Shown in pieces: positions 37,635-48,295 of a DNA stretch of 64,000 bases (position 1 is its first letter; each line of letters opens with the position of its first letter). The translations under genes were made by a program, and so were the position numbers. Location: positions 29,309 through 93,308 of the forward strand of contig NZ_KB904107.1 in NCBI RefSeq assembly GCF_000379985.1, written 5' to 3'. The notes under the pieces are model-generated. The model saw only the letters and a program-made list of their open reading frames with translations, was not told the origin of the DNA and did not search any database. This DNA is from Streptococcus caballi DSM 19004. GTDB lineage: Bacteria > Bacillota > Bacilli > Lactobacillales > Streptococcaceae.

Positions 37635-38306
37635 ATGAATTTACAAGAAAACAAAAATTTAATTTTTGAACAGGTTGCTTTGGCGGCCGAGGCTGCTAAT
37701 CGGTCTAAAAACAGTGTTAATGTGATTGCTGTCACAAAGTATGTTGACAGCGAAACAGCTAAGAAGTTGGTTGACACAGGAATTGAGCACATTGGTGAAA
37801 ATCGTGTGGATAAGTTTCTGGATAAGTACGAGGCTTTGAAGGATCAACAGCTAACTTGGCATCTAATTGGTAGTTTGCAACGTCGAAAAGTTAAATCAGT
37901 AATTAATTTTGTTGATTATTTTCACGCCTTAGACTCAGTGAAACTAGCTGCTGAAATTCAGAAGAGGGCTGAAAAACCAGTAAAATGTTTTTTACAGGTT
38001 AATATTTCCGAAGAAGAAAGCAAACATGGTTTCAAAGTAACTGAAGTTGAAGAAGCCATCGCAGAAATAGCTAACTTTGATAAAGTCATTGTTGTTGGAC
38101 TGATGACAATGGCTCCAATTGATGCTAGCCAGGATGAAATTGACACTATTTTTGCAAGGACTAATCAACTGAGACGTCAATTGCAAGATAGAAAAATAAA
38201 GAATATGCCTCTGACGGAATTAAGTATGGGAATGAGTGGCGATTATCAGATCGCTATCAAAAATGGCTCAACCTTTGTTAGAATAGGCACTTCGTTCTTT
38301 AAATAG
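37635..38306 (+). CDS. ylmE: PLP homeostasis protein YggS/YlmE family
   Basis: 223-residue TIM-barrel that binds pyridoxal phosphate without known catalysis. It shows VIAVTKYVD (PLP Lys), HIGENRVDKFL, WHLIGSLQRRK, ELSMGMSGDY and IRIGTSFF-like ending. It starts two bases after ftsZ. The position between ftsZ and sepF is the standard Firmicutes arrangement. Confidence 0.94.
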   Translation: MNLQENKNLIFEQVALAAEAANRSKNSVNVIAVTKYVDSETAKKLVDTGIEHIGENRVDKFLDKYEALKDQQLTWHLIGSLQRRKVKSVINFVDYFHALDSVKLAAEIQKRAEKPVKCFLQVNISEEESKHGFKVTEVEEAIAEIANFDKVIVVGLMTMAPIDASQDEIDTIFARTNQLRRQLQDRKIKNMPLTELSMGMSGDYQIAIKNGSTFVRIGTSFFK

Positions 38307-38318
38307 TAGGAGAAAACT

Positions 38319-38909
38319 ATGGCATTTAAAGATAGATTTGAAAAATTTATTTCATATTTTGATACAGATGAAGTGAGTGATGTGGAAGAGACCGTTGATA
38401 ACCAAGTTTCGCAAACGCCACAACGTCCTCAGGCTCAATCTGCTCAATTCAAAACAGCAGCTGAACAGAGGGATGCTAACCGATCACAAGTTCGTACACA
38501 GGCAACAGCTAATCAGAAAGCTCCAGTGTCATCTCAAGCGACAAGACAACATTCTGATAGACAGAATGTTCGCCCTTTGTCTGCCCAGTCGACCCCTCAA
38601 AGACAAGAGTTAACGACAACGATAGCTCTCAAGTATCCTCGTAAGTATGAAGATGCACAGGAAATTGTTGATTTATTGATTAAAAACGAGTGTGTTCTGA
38701 TTGATTTCCAATATATGTTGGATGCTCAGGCTAGACGTTGTCTTGATTTCATTGATGGTGCAAGCAAAGTATTGTCGGGTTCATTACAAAAAGTGGGAAG
38801 TTCAATGTATCTCTTAACTCCAGTTAATGTTGTGGTAGATATTGAGGAAATCCTGACGCCAAATAGTGGTCAAGACTTTGGCTATGATTTTGATATGAAG
38901 AGACGTTGA
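38319..38909 (+). CDS. sepF: Cell division protein SepF
   Basis: FtsZ-binding membrane-associated division protein. The 196 residues include an N-terminal amphipathic helix ([14 protein letters not shown]), a Gln/Ala-rich linker (about 30-100) and the SepF dimer domain with [21 protein letters not shown] and [14 protein letters not shown]. The end overlaps ylmG. Confidence 0.95.
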   Translation: MAFKDRFEKFISYFDTDEVSDVEETVDNQVSQTPQRPQAQSAQFKTAAEQRDANRSQVRTQATANQKAPVSSQATRQHSDRQNVRPLSAQSTPQRQELTTTIALKYPRKYEDAQEIVDLLIKNECVLIDFQYMLDAQARRCLDFIDGASKVLSGSLQKVGSSMYLLTPVNVVVDIEEILTPNSGQDFGYDFDMKRR

Positions 38910-39169
38910 TGATGTTAGCTTTTATTTTAATTATATTATTAAAAACAATCCGGGTTTATTCCTACTTGCTTTTGATTTATGCTTTGCTTTCTTGGTTTCC
39001 AGGAGCTTATGAGACAGGCTTAGGAAGATTGATTACACAACTTGTCGAACCTGTTATTAGACCTTTTAGACGATTGAATTTACAGTTCGCAGGTTTGGAC
39101 TTTACTGTTCTTGCAGTAATGCTTGCTCTTAATCTTTTGAGCAGTCTTCTGATTAATCTCTTCAGCTGA
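38909..39169 (+). CDS. ylmG: YggT/YlmG family membrane protein
   Basis: About 86 residues with two YggT membrane segments and the motif EPVIRPFRRL between them. Implicated in division or cell shape in several bacteria, with unknown biochemistry. The start is one of two consecutive ATG codons (38909, 38912) overlapping the sepF stop. It ends overlapping ylmH. Confidence 0.9.
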   Translation: MMLAFILIILLKTIRVYSYLLLIYALLSWFPGAYETGLGRLITQLVEPVIRPFRRLNLQFAGLDFTVLAVMLALNLLSSLLINLFS

Positions 39170-39957
39170 TGGTTAAAAAGGGGAGTTACCAGCATTTTCG
39201 ACCTGATGAGCATACTTTTCTTGATAAGATTGATGATTATGCCAACCGAGTTGAGGAGACTTATCTGAGTCTAACGACAGAGTTTCTCAATCCTAGGCAA
39301 GTTTTGTTGGTCAAAAATATTCTTAGTCAACGCGGATTAACTTATTTCATATCCAGTGATTATTACCCGACAGAGTATGCTAAGGTAATTATCGCGCCTG
39401 ATTATTATAGCCTTGACCAGGTTGATTTCGAGATAAGCTTGCTTGAGATTGACTATAATAGTAAATTCAATAATTTGACGCACAGTCAGATAATGGGAAC
39501 GCTGCTCAATCAGCTAGGAATTAGGCGCTCAGTTTTGGGTGATATTATTTTGGGCAATGGCTGTGCTCAAGTCTTGATTGACAAGGGCATGGCTACCTAT
39601 GTGACTGATAACATTTCTAAAATAGGCCGAGCTTCTATAATAATCAAAGAAGTTCCGCTGAGCAAACTTATTGAAACTAGTTCACAGAAAATAGAATCGG
39701 CTATCCTAGTTTCTAGTATGCGATTGGATAAGATTATCTCCAGCGCCCTGAAGTTGTCAAGAAGTCAGGCAATTAAACTGATTGAGGCAGAGAAAGTCAA
39801 ACTTAATTATGGATTGGTTAATAGTCCGTCAGAACTAGTTCAAATCGGAGATTTACTGAGTATCAGAGGTTTTGGGCGAGTGTCTATTCTGTCAGAGAAT
39901 GGACTTTCTAAGAGTGGTAAATATAAATTAACAGTAGAAAAAACGTTACATAAATAA
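39169..39957 (+). CDS. ylmH: S4-domain RNA-binding protein YlmH
   Basis: 262-residue protein. The C-terminal S4 domain (about 180-245) contains SSMRLDKIISSALKLSRSQAIKLIEAEKVKLN. In Bacillus YlmH has been linked to ribosome rescue. The ATG overlaps the ylmG stop. Confidence 0.92.
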   Translation: MVKKGSYQHFRPDEHTFLDKIDDYANRVEETYLSLTTEFLNPRQVLLVKNILSQRGLTYFISSDYYPTEYAKVIIAPDYYSLDQVDFEISLLEIDYNSKFNNLTHSQIMGTLLNQLGIRRSVLGDIILGNGCAQVLIDKGMATYVTDNISKIGRASIIIKEVPLSKLIETSSQKIESAILVSSMRLDKIISSALKLSRSQAIKLIEAEKVKLNYGLVNSPSELVQIGDLLSIRGFGRVSILSENGLSKSGKYKLTVEKTLHK

Positions 39958-39966
39958 GGAGAAGTC

Positions 39967-40731
39967 ATGGCACTTACAGCACTTGAAATTAAAGATAAGA
40001 CATTTAGCAACAAGTTCCGCGGTTATAGCGAAGAAGAAGTTAATGAATTTCTTGATATTGTTGTAGAAGATTATGAAGAATTGGTTCGTCAAAATCATGA
40101 ACAGCAAAATCAAATTAAAATTTTAGAAGAAAAATTAGCTTATTTTGATGAAATGAAAGAATCATTGAGTCAATCTGTTATTTTAGCGCAAGAAACAGCT
40201 GAAAAAGTTAAAAGTTCAGCGTCAAACGAAGCAACTAATCTTGTCAGCAAGGCTAACTATGATGCTGATCATTTGATTAACGAAGCTAAAACAAAAGCTA
40301 ATCAAATTTTACGTGATGCAACGGATGAAGCCAAACGTGTGGCAGTGGAAACAGAAGATTTAAAACGTCAAACGCGTGTTTTCCACCAACGCTTAGTCGC
40401 TGCTATTGAAGGGCAACTTGGTTTGGTTAAGTCACCTGAATGGGAAAGTTTGTTGCAACCGACTGCTGTTTACCTTCAAAATTCAGATGCTGCTTTCCGT
40501 GAAGTTGTAGAAAAAGTTTTAGACGAACATGTTCCTGAAGTGACAGATGAAGCCTCATTTGATGCAACACGTCAGTTTACTCCAGAAGAAATGGAAGAGT
40601 TGCAACGTCGCGTTGAAGAAAGCAACAAACAGCTGGAAGAAGAACAACCAGACTTGTTTGATACTTCTTCAGAAGCGGAGGCGATTAATCTAGGGGAAAC
40701 ACAAACCTTTAAATTAAATATCGAAGATTAA
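39967..40731 (+). CDS. divIVA: Cell division/polarity protein DivIVA
   Basis: Coiled-coil protein that binds negatively curved membrane at poles and septa. The 254 residues begin with the conserved DivIVA module (LTALEIKDKTFSNKFRGYSE), a crossed-loop membrane-binding region followed by coiled coils (about 35-150). The C-terminus is acidic (EEEQPDLFD). It is the last division gene before the ileS leader. Confidence 0.96.
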   Translation: MALTALEIKDKTFSNKFRGYSEEEVNEFLDIVVEDYEELVRQNHEQQNQIKILEEKLAYFDEMKESLSQSVILAQETAEKVKSSASNEATNLVSKANYDADHLINEAKTKANQILRDATDEAKRVAVETEDLKRQTRVFHQRLVAAIEGQLGLVKSPEWESLLQPTAVYLQNSDAAFREVVEKVLDEHVPEVTDEASFDATRQFTPEEMEELQRRVEESNKQLEEEQPDLFDTSSEAEAINLGETQTFKLNIED

Positions 40732-40740
40732 GAAAAACAG

Positions 40741-40977
40741 GATTTTAGTTCAATATTTTCAGCGAACAGATGAGGGTGCGAGATCTGTAATCACTTGGAT
40801 TAAGATGATCATTTTCTATTGATTCTTTCCGAATCTAGTAAGAAAGAAGGGACGGAGCTTACCTTACAAGCTCAAGAGGGAAAGTCTTACAGTAATTTTA
40901 TTATTTTGAAGACTTTCTAAATTAAGGTGGTACCACGAGCTTTCGTCCTTTATGATGGAGGCTTTTTATATTATTTA
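40741..40977 (+). ncRNA. T-box leader of ileS
   Basis: Stem I distal region AGCGAACAGATGAGGGTGCG-AGATCTGT, a 9-bp stem GAAAGTCTT/AAGACTTTC, then the T-box bulge AGGTGGTACCACG (40925-40937). The following hairpin CGTCC...GGAGGC with a T run is weaker than usual. ATC (Ile) triplets occur at 40790 and 40808, and which is the specifier could not be fixed. It should respond to uncharged tRNA-Ile. Confidence 0.8.
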
Positions 40978-40998
40978 TAAAAATTTTGAGGAGTTATG

Positions 40999-43797
40999 AT
41001 GAAATTAAAAGAAACCCTAAATTTGGGGAAAACAGCTTTCCCAATGCGTGCTGGCCTTCCCAACAAGGAACCTCAATGGCAAAAAGAATGGGAACAGGCT
41101 AATATTTATGATAAGCGTCAACAACTAAATGCTGACAAGCCATCTTTCCAGTTGCATGACGGTCCTCCTTATGCCAATGGTAATATCCACGTTGGACATG
41201 CACTTAATAAAATTTCAAAAGATATTATTGTGCGTTCTAAGTCTATGTCGGGCTTCCGGGCTCCTTATGTTCCTGGTTGGGACACGCATGGTCTGCCAAT
41301 TGAGCAAGTTTTGGCTAAGCAAGGTGTGAAACGTAAAGAGCTTGATCGTGCAGAATACTTAAAAATGTGCCGTGATTATGCACTCTCTCAAGTTGACAAG
41401 CAACGTAATGATTTCAAACGTTTGGGTGTTTCTGCAGATTGGGAAAATCCTTATGTGACTTTGACGCCTGCTTATGAAGCGGCGCAAATCCGAGTCTTCG
41501 GAGCTATGGCTGATAAAGGCTATATCTACCGAGGTGCCAAGCCGGTTTACTGGTCATGGTCATCAGAATCTGCTCTTGCTGAAGCTGAAATCGAATATCA
41601 CGATATTGACTCTACATCTCTCTACTATGCAAATAAAGTTAAAGATGGTAAAGGTATCCTTGATGATGGCACTTATATTGTTGTTTGGACAACAACGCCA
41701 TTTACCATCACAGCATCACGCGCTTTGACAATGGGAGCTGATTTTGACTATGTTGTTGTTGTACCAGAAGGTTCTGACCGTAAGTATCTGGTTGCAGAAG
41801 GACTTCTTGATAGCTTGGCTGAGAAATTTGGCTGGGAATCATTTGAAATTGTGGCTCGTCACAAAGGTGCTGAACTTGAAATGGTTACCACTGAACACCC
41901 TTGGGATCCTGAAATTGAAGAACTAGTAATTCTTGGTGATCACGTCACCCTTGATTCAGGTACTGGTATTGTCCATACGGCTCCGGGCTTCGGTGAAGAC
42001 GACTACAATGTTGGTGTTAAATACGGCGTTGATGTTGTCGTTACAGTTGATGAGCGTGGTATTATGATGGAAAATGCTGGCGCTGATTTTCAAGGTCAGT
42101 TCTACGACAAGGTTGTGCCAACTGTTATCGAAAAATTAGGTGACTTGCTTTTGGCTAAAGAAGTCATTACTCACTCATACCCATTTGACTGGCGTACGAA
42201 GAAGCCTATCATATGGCGTGCTGTACCACAATGGTTTGCTTCTGTATCTAAATTCCGCCAAGATATTCTTAATGAAATTGATAAGACAACATTTTATCCA
42301 TCTTGGGGACATACCCGCCTCTATAATATGATTCGTGACCGTGGTGATTGGGTCATTTCTCGTCAACGTGCATGGGGAGTGCCACTTCCAATCTTCTATG
42401 CTGAAGATGGTACAGCTATCATGACAAAAGAAGTGACTGATCATGTTGCAGATCTTTTTGAAAAAGAAGGCTCAATTATCTGGTGGGAACGTGATGCTAA
42501 AGACTTGCTTCCAGAAGGTTTCACTCACCCAGGCTCACCAAACGGTATTTTTGAAAAAGAAACAGACATCATGGATGTGTGGTTCGACTCAGGTTCATCT
42601 TGGAACGGTGTTATGAATACTCGTGAAGGTTTGGAATACCCAGCAGACCTTTATCTTGAAGGTTCTGACCAATATCGCGGTTGGTTCAACTCATCCTTAA
42701 TTACTTCGGTGGCGGTTAATGGACACGCACCATATAAAGCAGTTCTTTCACAAGGTTTTACCTTGGATGGAAAGGGCGAAAAAATGTCTAAATCATTGGG
42801 AAATACTATTTTACCAAGTGATGTTGAAAAACAATTTGGTGCAGAAATCTTGCGCCTCTGGGTGACAAGTGTGGATTCAAGTAACGATGTTCGGATTTCT
42901 ATGGATATCTTGAAACAAACGTCTGAAACTTATCGGAAAATTCGTAACACCTTGCGTTTCCTAATTGCCAATACATCTGATTTTAATCCTAATACAGATG
43001 CCATTGCTTTTGAGAGCCTTCGTCCAGTTGACAAGTATATGACCATCAAGTTCAACAGTCTTATTAAAACCATCCGTGATGCCTATGAAAAGTATGACTT
43101 CCTCAGCATTTATAAGGCAGTTGTGAATTTTATCACCGTTGATTTATCAGCCTTTTACCTTGATTTTGCCAAAGATGTGGTTTACATCGAAGCAGCAGAC
43201 AGTGTAGCTCGCCGTCAAATGCAAACCGTCTTCTATGATATTTTGGTGAAAATCACCAAACTCTTAACACCAATCCTTCCTCACACAGCGGAAGAAATTT
43301 GGTCTTACCTTGAGTTTGAGGCGGAAGATTTTGTTCAATTGGCTGAATTACCAGAAGTTGAAACTTTCGCAAACCAAGATACTATCTTAGAAGAATGGTC
43401 AGCCTTCATGACGCTTCGTACCCAAGCTCAAAAGGCCCTTGAGGAAGCTCGAAATGCTAAAGTTATCGGTAAATCGCTGGAGGCTCACTTGACCATCTAT
43501 GCTGATGAAGCAGTCCGTACAGAGTTGGCAGCTTTAGATAGCGATCTGGCACAATTATTGATTGTTTCAGAGTTGACAATTTCTAAAGAAGAAGCTCCAA
43601 AAGATGCAGTGACATTTGAACATGTGGCTTTCACAGTTGAACACGCTCATGGTGAAGTTTGTGATCGCTGCCGCCGCATTGATGAAAGTGTAAAAGAACG
43701 TCCATACGGCGTAAGTATTTGTGACCACTGTGCTCAAATCGTTGAAGCTAACTTTACTGATGCCGTTGCTCAAGGTTTTGAAGTTAAAGACAAATAA
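40999..43797 (+). CDS. ileS: Isoleucyl-tRNA synthetase
   Basis: Class-I synthetase charging tRNA-Ile, with an editing domain against valine. The 932 residues show the HIGH motif in [19 protein letters not shown] in [12 protein letters not shown], the editing region around TTPFTITAS, and a C-terminal zinc site VCDRCRR...ICDHCAQ. Of two adjacent ATG codons the second has better spacing from GAGGAG. It is transcribed behind its own T-box. Confidence 0.97.
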   Translation: MKLKETLNLGKTAFPMRAGLPNKEPQWQKEWEQANIYDKRQQLNADKPSFQLHDGPPYANGNIHVGHALNKISKDIIVRSKSMSGFRAPYVPGWDTHGLPIEQVLAKQGVKRKELDRAEYLKMCRDYALSQVDKQRNDFKRLGVSADWENPYVTLTPAYEAAQIRVFGAMADKGYIYRGAKPVYWSWSSESALAEAEIEYHDIDSTSLYYANKVKDGKGILDDGTYIVVWTTTPFTITASRALTMGADFDYVVVVPEGSDRKYLVAEGLLDSLAEKFGWESFEIVARHKGAELEMVTTEHPWDPEIEELVILGDHVTLDSGTGIVHTAPGFGEDDYNVGVKYGVDVVVTVDERGIMMENAGADFQGQFYDKVVPTVIEKLGDLLLAKEVITHSYPFDWRTKKPIIWRAVPQWFASVSKFRQDILNEIDKTTFYPSWGHTRLYNMIRDRGDWVISRQRAWGVPLPIFYAEDGTAIMTKEVTDHVADLFEKEGSIIWWERDAKDLLPEGFTHPGSPNGIFEKETDIMDVWFDSGSSWNGVMNTREGLEYPADLYLEGSDQYRGWFNSSLITSVAVNGHAPYKAVLSQGFTLDGKGEKMSKSLGNTILPSDVEKQFGAEILRLWVTSVDSSNDVRISMDILKQTSETYRKIRNTLRFLIANTSDFNPNTDAIAFESLRPVDKYMTIKFNSLIKTIRDAYEKYDFLSIYKAVVNFITVDLSAFYLDFAKDVVYIEAADSVARRQMQTVFYDILVKITKLLTPILPHTAEEIWSYLEFEAEDFVQLAELPEVETFANQDTILEEWSAFMTLRTQAQKALEEARNAKVIGKSLEAHLTIYADEAVRTELAALDSDLAQLLIVSELTISKEEAPKDAVTFEHVAFTVEHAHGEVCDRCRRIDESVKERPYGVSICDHCAQIVEANFTDAVAQGFEVKDK

Positions 43798-43826
43798 GCA
43801 ATCTTGCTTATTAACTAAAGAATACG

Positions 43827-43860
43827 AAAGCTCACCTGACAATCAGTCAGGTGAGCTTTT
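43827..43860 (+). terminator. Terminator of ileS
   Basis: A perfect 14-bp stem AAAGCTCACCTGAC/GTCAGGTGAGCTTT with a 5-nt loop and T run. Confidence 0.92.
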
Positions 43861-44001
43861 ATGTGAGCTGATGAGCGAAACCGTTTTCTAAACTAGGATA
43901 AGTTTGAATGGATTTGACTAAGGTATTTTTGGAGGTAGTTTAGCTACCTACATGAGATGACTCATTATCAGCAGAAGGTTGGATATTAAAATTTTAGCAA
44001 T

Positions 44002-44030
44002 AATAAAAAGTAAGCTAATTAGCCTACTTT
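44002..44030 (-). terminator. Terminator of the DUF1827 gene
   Basis: On the minus strand AAAGTAGGC/GCTTACTTT with loop TAATTA, followed by TTTTTATT. It overlaps the stop codon by two bases. Confidence 0.7.
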
Positions 44031-44331
44031 AGACGGTTGTTGGAAATGAAATTTCAATTAGTTTCGCTGTATGCACAGTTTTTAATTTATCCATGAGAAC
44101 GATTGACTTATCAATTTTGCGTTTAAGGAAGAACTCACGGATGGCTTCGAGCTCATTGTCTTTAACAGCGCGATATTTGTTGGTAATAAGCAGTTCATAA
44201 TGCTTAGGGGCTTGGGTGAAAACGACATCTGTATTACCGGCAGAGTAGACTTCAACCAAGGTGGCATCTGTATTTCTTAACTGATTTCTGACGAGTTCCG
44301 GATGACTACTTGTTGTATTGATGAGCCTCAT
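44029..44331 (-). CDS. Conserved streptococcal protein (DUF1827)
   Basis: 100-residue soluble protein (MRLINTTSSHPELVRNQL, then EVYSAGNTDVVFTQAPKHYE) that I recognise as the streptococcal DUF1827 family; function unknown. AGGAGG precedes the ATG, and an extended -10 TGATATAAT (minus strand, ATTATA at 44361-44366) lies upstream. It is monocistronic. Confidence 0.8.
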   Translation of the reverse strand: MRLINTTSSHPELVRNQLRNTDATLVEVYSAGNTDVVFTQAPKHYELLITNKYRAVKDNELEAIREFFLKRKIDKSIVLMDKLKTVHTAKLIEISFPTTV

Positions 44332-44400
44332 AAAATTCCTCCTAGTGTGTTTCTGTTACTATTATATCACTAATTTAAGCTGAAAGTTGAAAATCTTGAC

Positions 44401-44847
44401 TTATTGATGATTTTTTTGCCAAGCTTCAACCCCCCATTTATGACTGCCGCGTTTTAGCTTGTCCTTGGCTTCTTCGACAGGAAACCAAGCTAAATGGTTG
44501 AAATCCTCAAGCGGAGCTCCAGCTTCTTGGAAATTGACGACTTCGTAGATGTAAGCTGGGTTGTAAAAATAAGTATCGCGGTGGCTAGAATAAAAGTATT
44601 CATCAGCTTGACCATAATATTCTCCTATTTCAGCGATAAAACCAAGCTCTTCGATTAATTCACGATCTAAAGCCTTCATACGGTCTTCGCCAGTTTCAAT
44701 CTCACCTCCTGGTAAAAACCAAGCACCATTAGGTGCCTGAACGAGGATGATTTTCTCCTTTTCTGAGTTAGGAATGACAGCATAAACGCCATAGCGTGCT
44801 TTGTAATCGACATTTTCAATTTTTTGACCGAATGTTGGATGCTTCAT
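44401..44847 (-). CDS. NUDIX hydrolase
   Basis: 148-residue pyrophosphohydrolase. The Nudix box GGEIETGEDRMKALDRELIEELGF-type helix-loop-helix (written here by its key residues G-x5-E-x7-RE-x2-EE-x-G) is complete, so it should bind Mg2+ and cleave a nucleoside-diphosphate-linked substrate, which cannot be predicted. AAAGGAG precedes the ATG and TATAAT lies on the minus strand at 44872-44867. Confidence 0.88.
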   Translation of the reverse strand: MKHPTFGQKIENVDYKARYGVYAVIPNSEKEKIILVQAPNGAWFLPGGEIETGEDRMKALDRELIEELGFIAEIGEYYGQADEYFYSSHRDTYFYNPAYIYEVVNFQEAGAPLEDFNHLAWFPVEEAKDKLKRGSHKWGVEAWQKNHQ

Positions 44848-45004
44848 TAGATTTCTCCTTTAGAGTATTATACTAAAAAAATGGAAAATTTCCTATTGAT
44901 TTTCATAAGTTATAGTCTTATTCTTAGTAAATGTGAAAAATGAGACTTGCTTTTTTTGGTAAAACTGTTAGAATATTCTTAATTTAAGTTGAAGGAGTGA
45001 TAGC

Positions 45005-45511
45005 ATGTCAACCAAACGTTTAACTCTTGCCGCCTTTTTTATGGCCTTGATGATTATTTTAAGCTCAAGTGTCTTTAGTATTCCTGTTCCTGGCGGACAT
45101 TTTTATTTCAATACCATCCTTATTTTTCTAGTGACGCTTTATTTCCAGCCTATGGAAGTAGTTATCATAGCAGGACTCGGCTCTTTTTTGGGAGATTTCT
45201 TCTTTTACCCAGCGCCCATGTTCGTCACCCTAGTGACTCATAGCCTGCAGGTTCTTGTCATTGCCTTGATTTTGAAAAATAGCAGAGCTCCTTTTCTAAA
45301 AACGAAAGTCATAGCGGCTTTTATTTTAGGAGGGATCATTGATTTGCTGGGTTACTTTCTTGGACGTTCTTTTGTCTACGCGACACCAGCCTATGCTATT
45401 TTAAAATTGCCTTTTGACGGTTTTGCTGTTATCTTAGGAGCAGTGGTAGCTTATTTTATTTATTACCATACACCATTTTCAAAAATGATGGAGAAGGCAT
45501 TGAAAGACTAG
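45005..45511 (+). CDS. ECF transporter S component (vitamin or cofactor uptake)
   Basis: 168-residue membrane protein with five to six hydrophobic segments. It begins with the S-component-like TKRLTLAAFFMALMIILS and has VPGGHFYFNT. Such proteins bind a vitamin and share the EcfAA'T module encoded elsewhere. No riboswitch was recognised that would name the ligand. An extended -10 TGTTAGAAT (44966-44974) and GGAG before the ATG support expression. Confidence 0.7.
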   Translation: MSTKRLTLAAFFMALMIILSSSVFSIPVPGGHFYFNTILIFLVTLYFQPMEVVIIAGLGSFLGDFFFYPAPMFVTLVTHSLQVLVIALILKNSRAPFLKTKVIAAFILGGIIDLLGYFLGRSFVYATPAYAILKLPFDGFAVILGAVVAYFIYYHTPFSKMMEKALKD

Positions 45512-45751
45512 AACAATGAAATAATCCGTCAAACGGGGAGTAAACAGGGACTGTAAGCCTAAAACACCAGCCAGCGTCTAAAGATGCTGGCTTTCACTTT
45601 GTTCAAGTCGCACTGCTCTTAACTCATCACCTGTCTCTTAAAAAAGCAGGTGTATGACTTGCCACTATCCCTAAGGGGCTTCATACTCTTTCACACTCAA
45701 GAATCGAGTGCTATATCATGTTTTTCCTGCTATTGTTTCAGTTGACTATAA
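45512..45751. other. Intergenic region with several hairpins
   Basis: AGCCAGC/GCTGGCT (45569-45592) followed by TTCACTTT probably ends the upstream gene. CACCTG...CAGGTG (about 45629-45653) and ACTC...GAGT (about 45697-45712) are further small hairpins. No ORF. A small RNA cannot be excluded, but no promoter was identified. Confidence 0.4.
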
Positions 45752-45783
45752 AAAATGAGGACTGGATTTCCAGTCCTCATTTT
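45752..45783. terminator. Bidirectional terminator after clpE
   Basis: A perfect 14-bp stem AAAATGAGGACTGG/CCAGTCCTCATTTT with a 4-nt loop. The minus strand continues into a T run, suitable for ending clpE. Confidence 0.88.
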
Positions 45784-45795
45784 GTTTGATAAGTT

Positions 45796-48075
45796 TTAGT
45801 CTGCAGCAACGCTTTCTTCAGCTTTTTCAGTTTTCTTTGCAGATTTAATAATGATTTTGCCATTACTTGTCATGACAGCCTTAAGGTCTTTTTCGCTTGG
45901 ATTTTCAAGGTAGAAGTCTGTGATGGCATCCTCAATGTTATCTTGAATTGTGCGGCGAAGTGGACGAGCCCCCATCTTAGGATCATAGCCAAGATCAACT
46001 AATTTTTCCTTAACCTTGTCAGTCACTTCTAGATGAATACCGTTGTTAGCTAAGCGATCATTAACGTCATTTAGCATAAGGTCAACAATATGGAGGAGAT
46101 TATCCTTATCAAGTGATTTGAATTCGATGATACCGTCAAAGCGGTTTATAAATTCTGGGCTGAAGAAGTCACCGAGTTGACCGAGAACAGAATTTGTACG
46201 GCCTTCTCGAGCGGCACCGAAACCGACAGAAGCTTCAACCTTACCTGTACCAGCATTTGATGTCATGATAATGATCGTATCCTTGAAGCTGACCGTGCGC
46301 CCTTGACCATCAGTTAAACGACCATCATCCAAGACCTGTAAGAACATATGCATAACGTCTGGGTGAGCCTTTTCAACTTCATCGAGAAGAATCAGTGAAT
46401 AAGGATTGCGACGAACTTTTTCAGTCAATTGACCAGCTTCTTCATAGCCAACATACCCTGGAGGTGCTCCAACCAATTTAGCCACGCTGTGTTTCTCCAT
46501 ATACTCGGACATGTCGAAACGAATCATACTATCGGCAGATCCGAAGAGTTCAATAGCCAGTTGCTTAGATAGTTCAGTCTTACCGACACCGGTAGGACCG
46601 ACGAAGAGGAAGCTACCGATTGGACGATTCGGCGTACCTAGTCCGACACGGTTGCGGCGGATAGCTTTGGCAATCTTGTCAACGGCTTCATCTTGGCCAA
46701 TGACATGAGCCTTGAGATCATCTGCCAAATGAATCAATTGCGATTGTTCTTTGGCTTTGAGGTCGCCAACAGGGATGTTAGTTTTTTCTTCAATGATGTG
46801 CTCAATTGTTTTTTCAGTAATGATCGGTGTGTCTTGTTCATCGACCTTTTGATTTTGCATTTCCTTGAGTTTTGCGATTTGGTCGCGGAAATAAGCTGCG
46901 CGTTCGTAGTCTTCTTCACGAGTGGCTTGCGCTTTGAAATTTTCCGCATCAATCAGACGTTGGTCGATTTCTTTTGGATCAACAAAATTGAGGGTCAGGT
47001 TCATCTTAGAACCAGCTTCGTCAAGAAGGTCAATAGCCTTGTCAGGCAAGAAACGGTCTTGGATGTATCGATTTGAAAGAACAGCCGCAGATTCAATGGC
47101 ATCATCAGAATATTTAACATGATGGTAGTCTTCGTATTTCTTTTGGATGCCTTTGAGAATAGTGATGGTCTCTTCAACAGATGGTTCATCAACTTTGACA
47201 GGTTGCATACGACGTTCTAGCGCAGCATCTTTTTCAATGATACGGTATTCGTTGAGAGTTGTCGCACCGACCAGTTGCAATTCCCCACGAGCAAGGGCAG
47301 GTTTGAGGATATTTCCAGCATCCATGTTGCCATCGCCAGCGGAGCCAGCACCGACAATTTCATGAATTTCATCAATGAAAAGGATGACATCCTTACGATT
47401 GCGGATTTCTTCCATGAGTTTTTGCATGCGTTCTTCAAATTGACCGCGGATGCCAGTTCCCTGAACAAGGCTAACGACATCTAGGCGTATAACTTGCTTG
47501 CCTTGCAGTTTTTGAGGAACATTTCCGTCAACAATTTTTTGTGCCAAGCCTTCGACAACGGCTGTTTTACCAACACCAGGCTCCCCGATAAGGACAGGGT
47601 TGTTTTTGGTACGGCGATTAAGGATTTCAATTACGCGGATAATTTCGGCATCACGACCGATGACTGGGTCAATGTCACCACGTCGAGCAATATCAGTCAC
47701 ATTGATACCAAATTCTTCAAGAAGTCCTTGTGGTTGCTGAGCAGCTTGTTGCGGACGGGGACCATTTGGACGACGGTTGTTGCCATTGTTACCGCCGTTA
47801 CCACCAGCCAGTGTTGGTGGCGTATTTGGCAAATCACCACCATTGAAGGCACGGAAATTATTAAGGTCACCAAAGAAATCATCAAAGAATGGGTTGATAG
47901 AACTAGTTTCCCCCTTAGGCTGCTGGTTAGACAGGCCTTTCAAGAGAGCGTTATTTGGGTCCGTCTTCATAATTTGGTAGCAATTTTGGCAAAGGTCAAT
48001 TTGTTTTTGCTGCCCATTGACATTAGTATATAGATGAATGGTTGATTCATTTAGGTTACAATTTTGACAAAGCAT
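45796..48075 (-). CDS. clpE: ATP-dependent Clp protease ATP-binding subunit ClpE
   Basis: Hsp100 unfoldase that delivers damaged proteins to ClpP. The 759 residues begin with the ClpE zinc finger (CQNC...CQNC, residues 3-30), then a Gly/Asn-rich linker. AAA domain 1 follows with Walker [10 protein letters not shown] and DEIHE, a UVR-like coiled middle region ([19 protein letters not shown]), and AAA domain 2 with GPTGVGKTE. The start at 48075 has AAAGGGG upstream; the frame's earlier start at 48114 lies over the CtsR site. The gene diverges from argF. Confidence 0.96.
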   Translation of the reverse strand: MLCQNCNLNESTIHLYTNVNGQQKQIDLCQNCYQIMKTDPNNALLKGLSNQQPKGETSSINPFFDDFFGDLNNFRAFNGGDLPNTPPTLAGGNGGNNGNNRRPNGPRPQQAAQQPQGLLEEFGINVTDIARRGDIDPVIGRDAEIIRVIEILNRRTKNNPVLIGEPGVGKTAVVEGLAQKIVDGNVPQKLQGKQVIRLDVVSLVQGTGIRGQFEERMQKLMEEIRNRKDVILFIDEIHEIVGAGSAGDGNMDAGNILKPALARGELQLVGATTLNEYRIIEKDAALERRMQPVKVDEPSVEETITILKGIQKKYEDYHHVKYSDDAIESAAVLSNRYIQDRFLPDKAIDLLDEAGSKMNLTLNFVDPKEIDQRLIDAENFKAQATREEDYERAAYFRDQIAKLKEMQNQKVDEQDTPIITEKTIEHIIEEKTNIPVGDLKAKEQSQLIHLADDLKAHVIGQDEAVDKIAKAIRRNRVGLGTPNRPIGSFLFVGPTGVGKTELSKQLAIELFGSADSMIRFDMSEYMEKHSVAKLVGAPPGYVGYEEAGQLTEKVRRNPYSLILLDEVEKAHPDVMHMFLQVLDDGRLTDGQGRTVSFKDTIIIMTSNAGTGKVEASVGFGAAREGRTNSVLGQLGDFFSPEFINRFDGIIEFKSLDKDNLLHIVDLMLNDVNDRLANNGIHLEVTDKVKEKLVDLGYDPKMGARPLRRTIQDNIEDAITDFYLENPSEKDLKAVMTSNGKIIIKSAKKTEKAEESVAAD

Positions 48076-48115
48076 AAGTGTACCCCTTTCTTTCTGGACT
48101 ACTTCGTTTGACAAT

Positions 48116-48153
48116 AGTCAATATTGGTCAAACTTTATAATCTTATTATAGCA
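48116..48153 (-). promoter_or_regulatory. clpE promoter with CtsR operator
   Basis: The minus-strand -10 is TATAAT with extended TGC (48150-48145, TG at 48153). Just downstream lies a CtsR-type direct repeat read on the plus strand, AGTCAAT-ATT-GGTCAAA (48116-48132). The second heptad is perfect and the first has two mismatches. Confidence 0.8.
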
Positions 48154-48189
48154 CCATGAGATAAGAAAGCAAGTAAAAAGATTATAATA

Positions 48190-48216
48190 TTAGCATTTGA
48201 GATCGGAGAGTGCTAA
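48190..48216. promoter_or_regulatory. CIRCE-like element between clpE and argF
   Basis: TTAGCATTT, nine bases, then GAGTGCTAA. The right half is a perfect CIRCE half-site, the left has two mismatches, and the spacer is exactly nine as HrcA requires. It lies about 15-20 bp upstream of the clpE -35 (minus strand) and 21 bp upstream of the argF -35. Confidence 0.6.
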
Positions 48217-48237
48217 TGTTGTTTTTTCAAAAAAAGC

Positions 48238-48266
48238 TTGCTAAATTATGAATAATAATGTAGAAT
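48238..48266 (+). promoter_or_regulatory. Promoter of argF
   Basis: TTGCTA and TAGAAT with a 17-bp spacer; ribosome site AAGGAG before the ATG. Confidence 0.75.
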
Positions 48267-48295
48267 AAAATGTATAAAAATACAAGGAGAAACAT

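Noticed and set aside
45512..45751. Small RNA between the ECF gene and clpE
   Set aside because: Hairpins are present but no promoter was found; not enough to call an RNA gene.
47494..48033. 179-codon plus-strand frame within clpE
   Set aside because: Antisense shadow of clpE, covering the zinc-finger and linker region.
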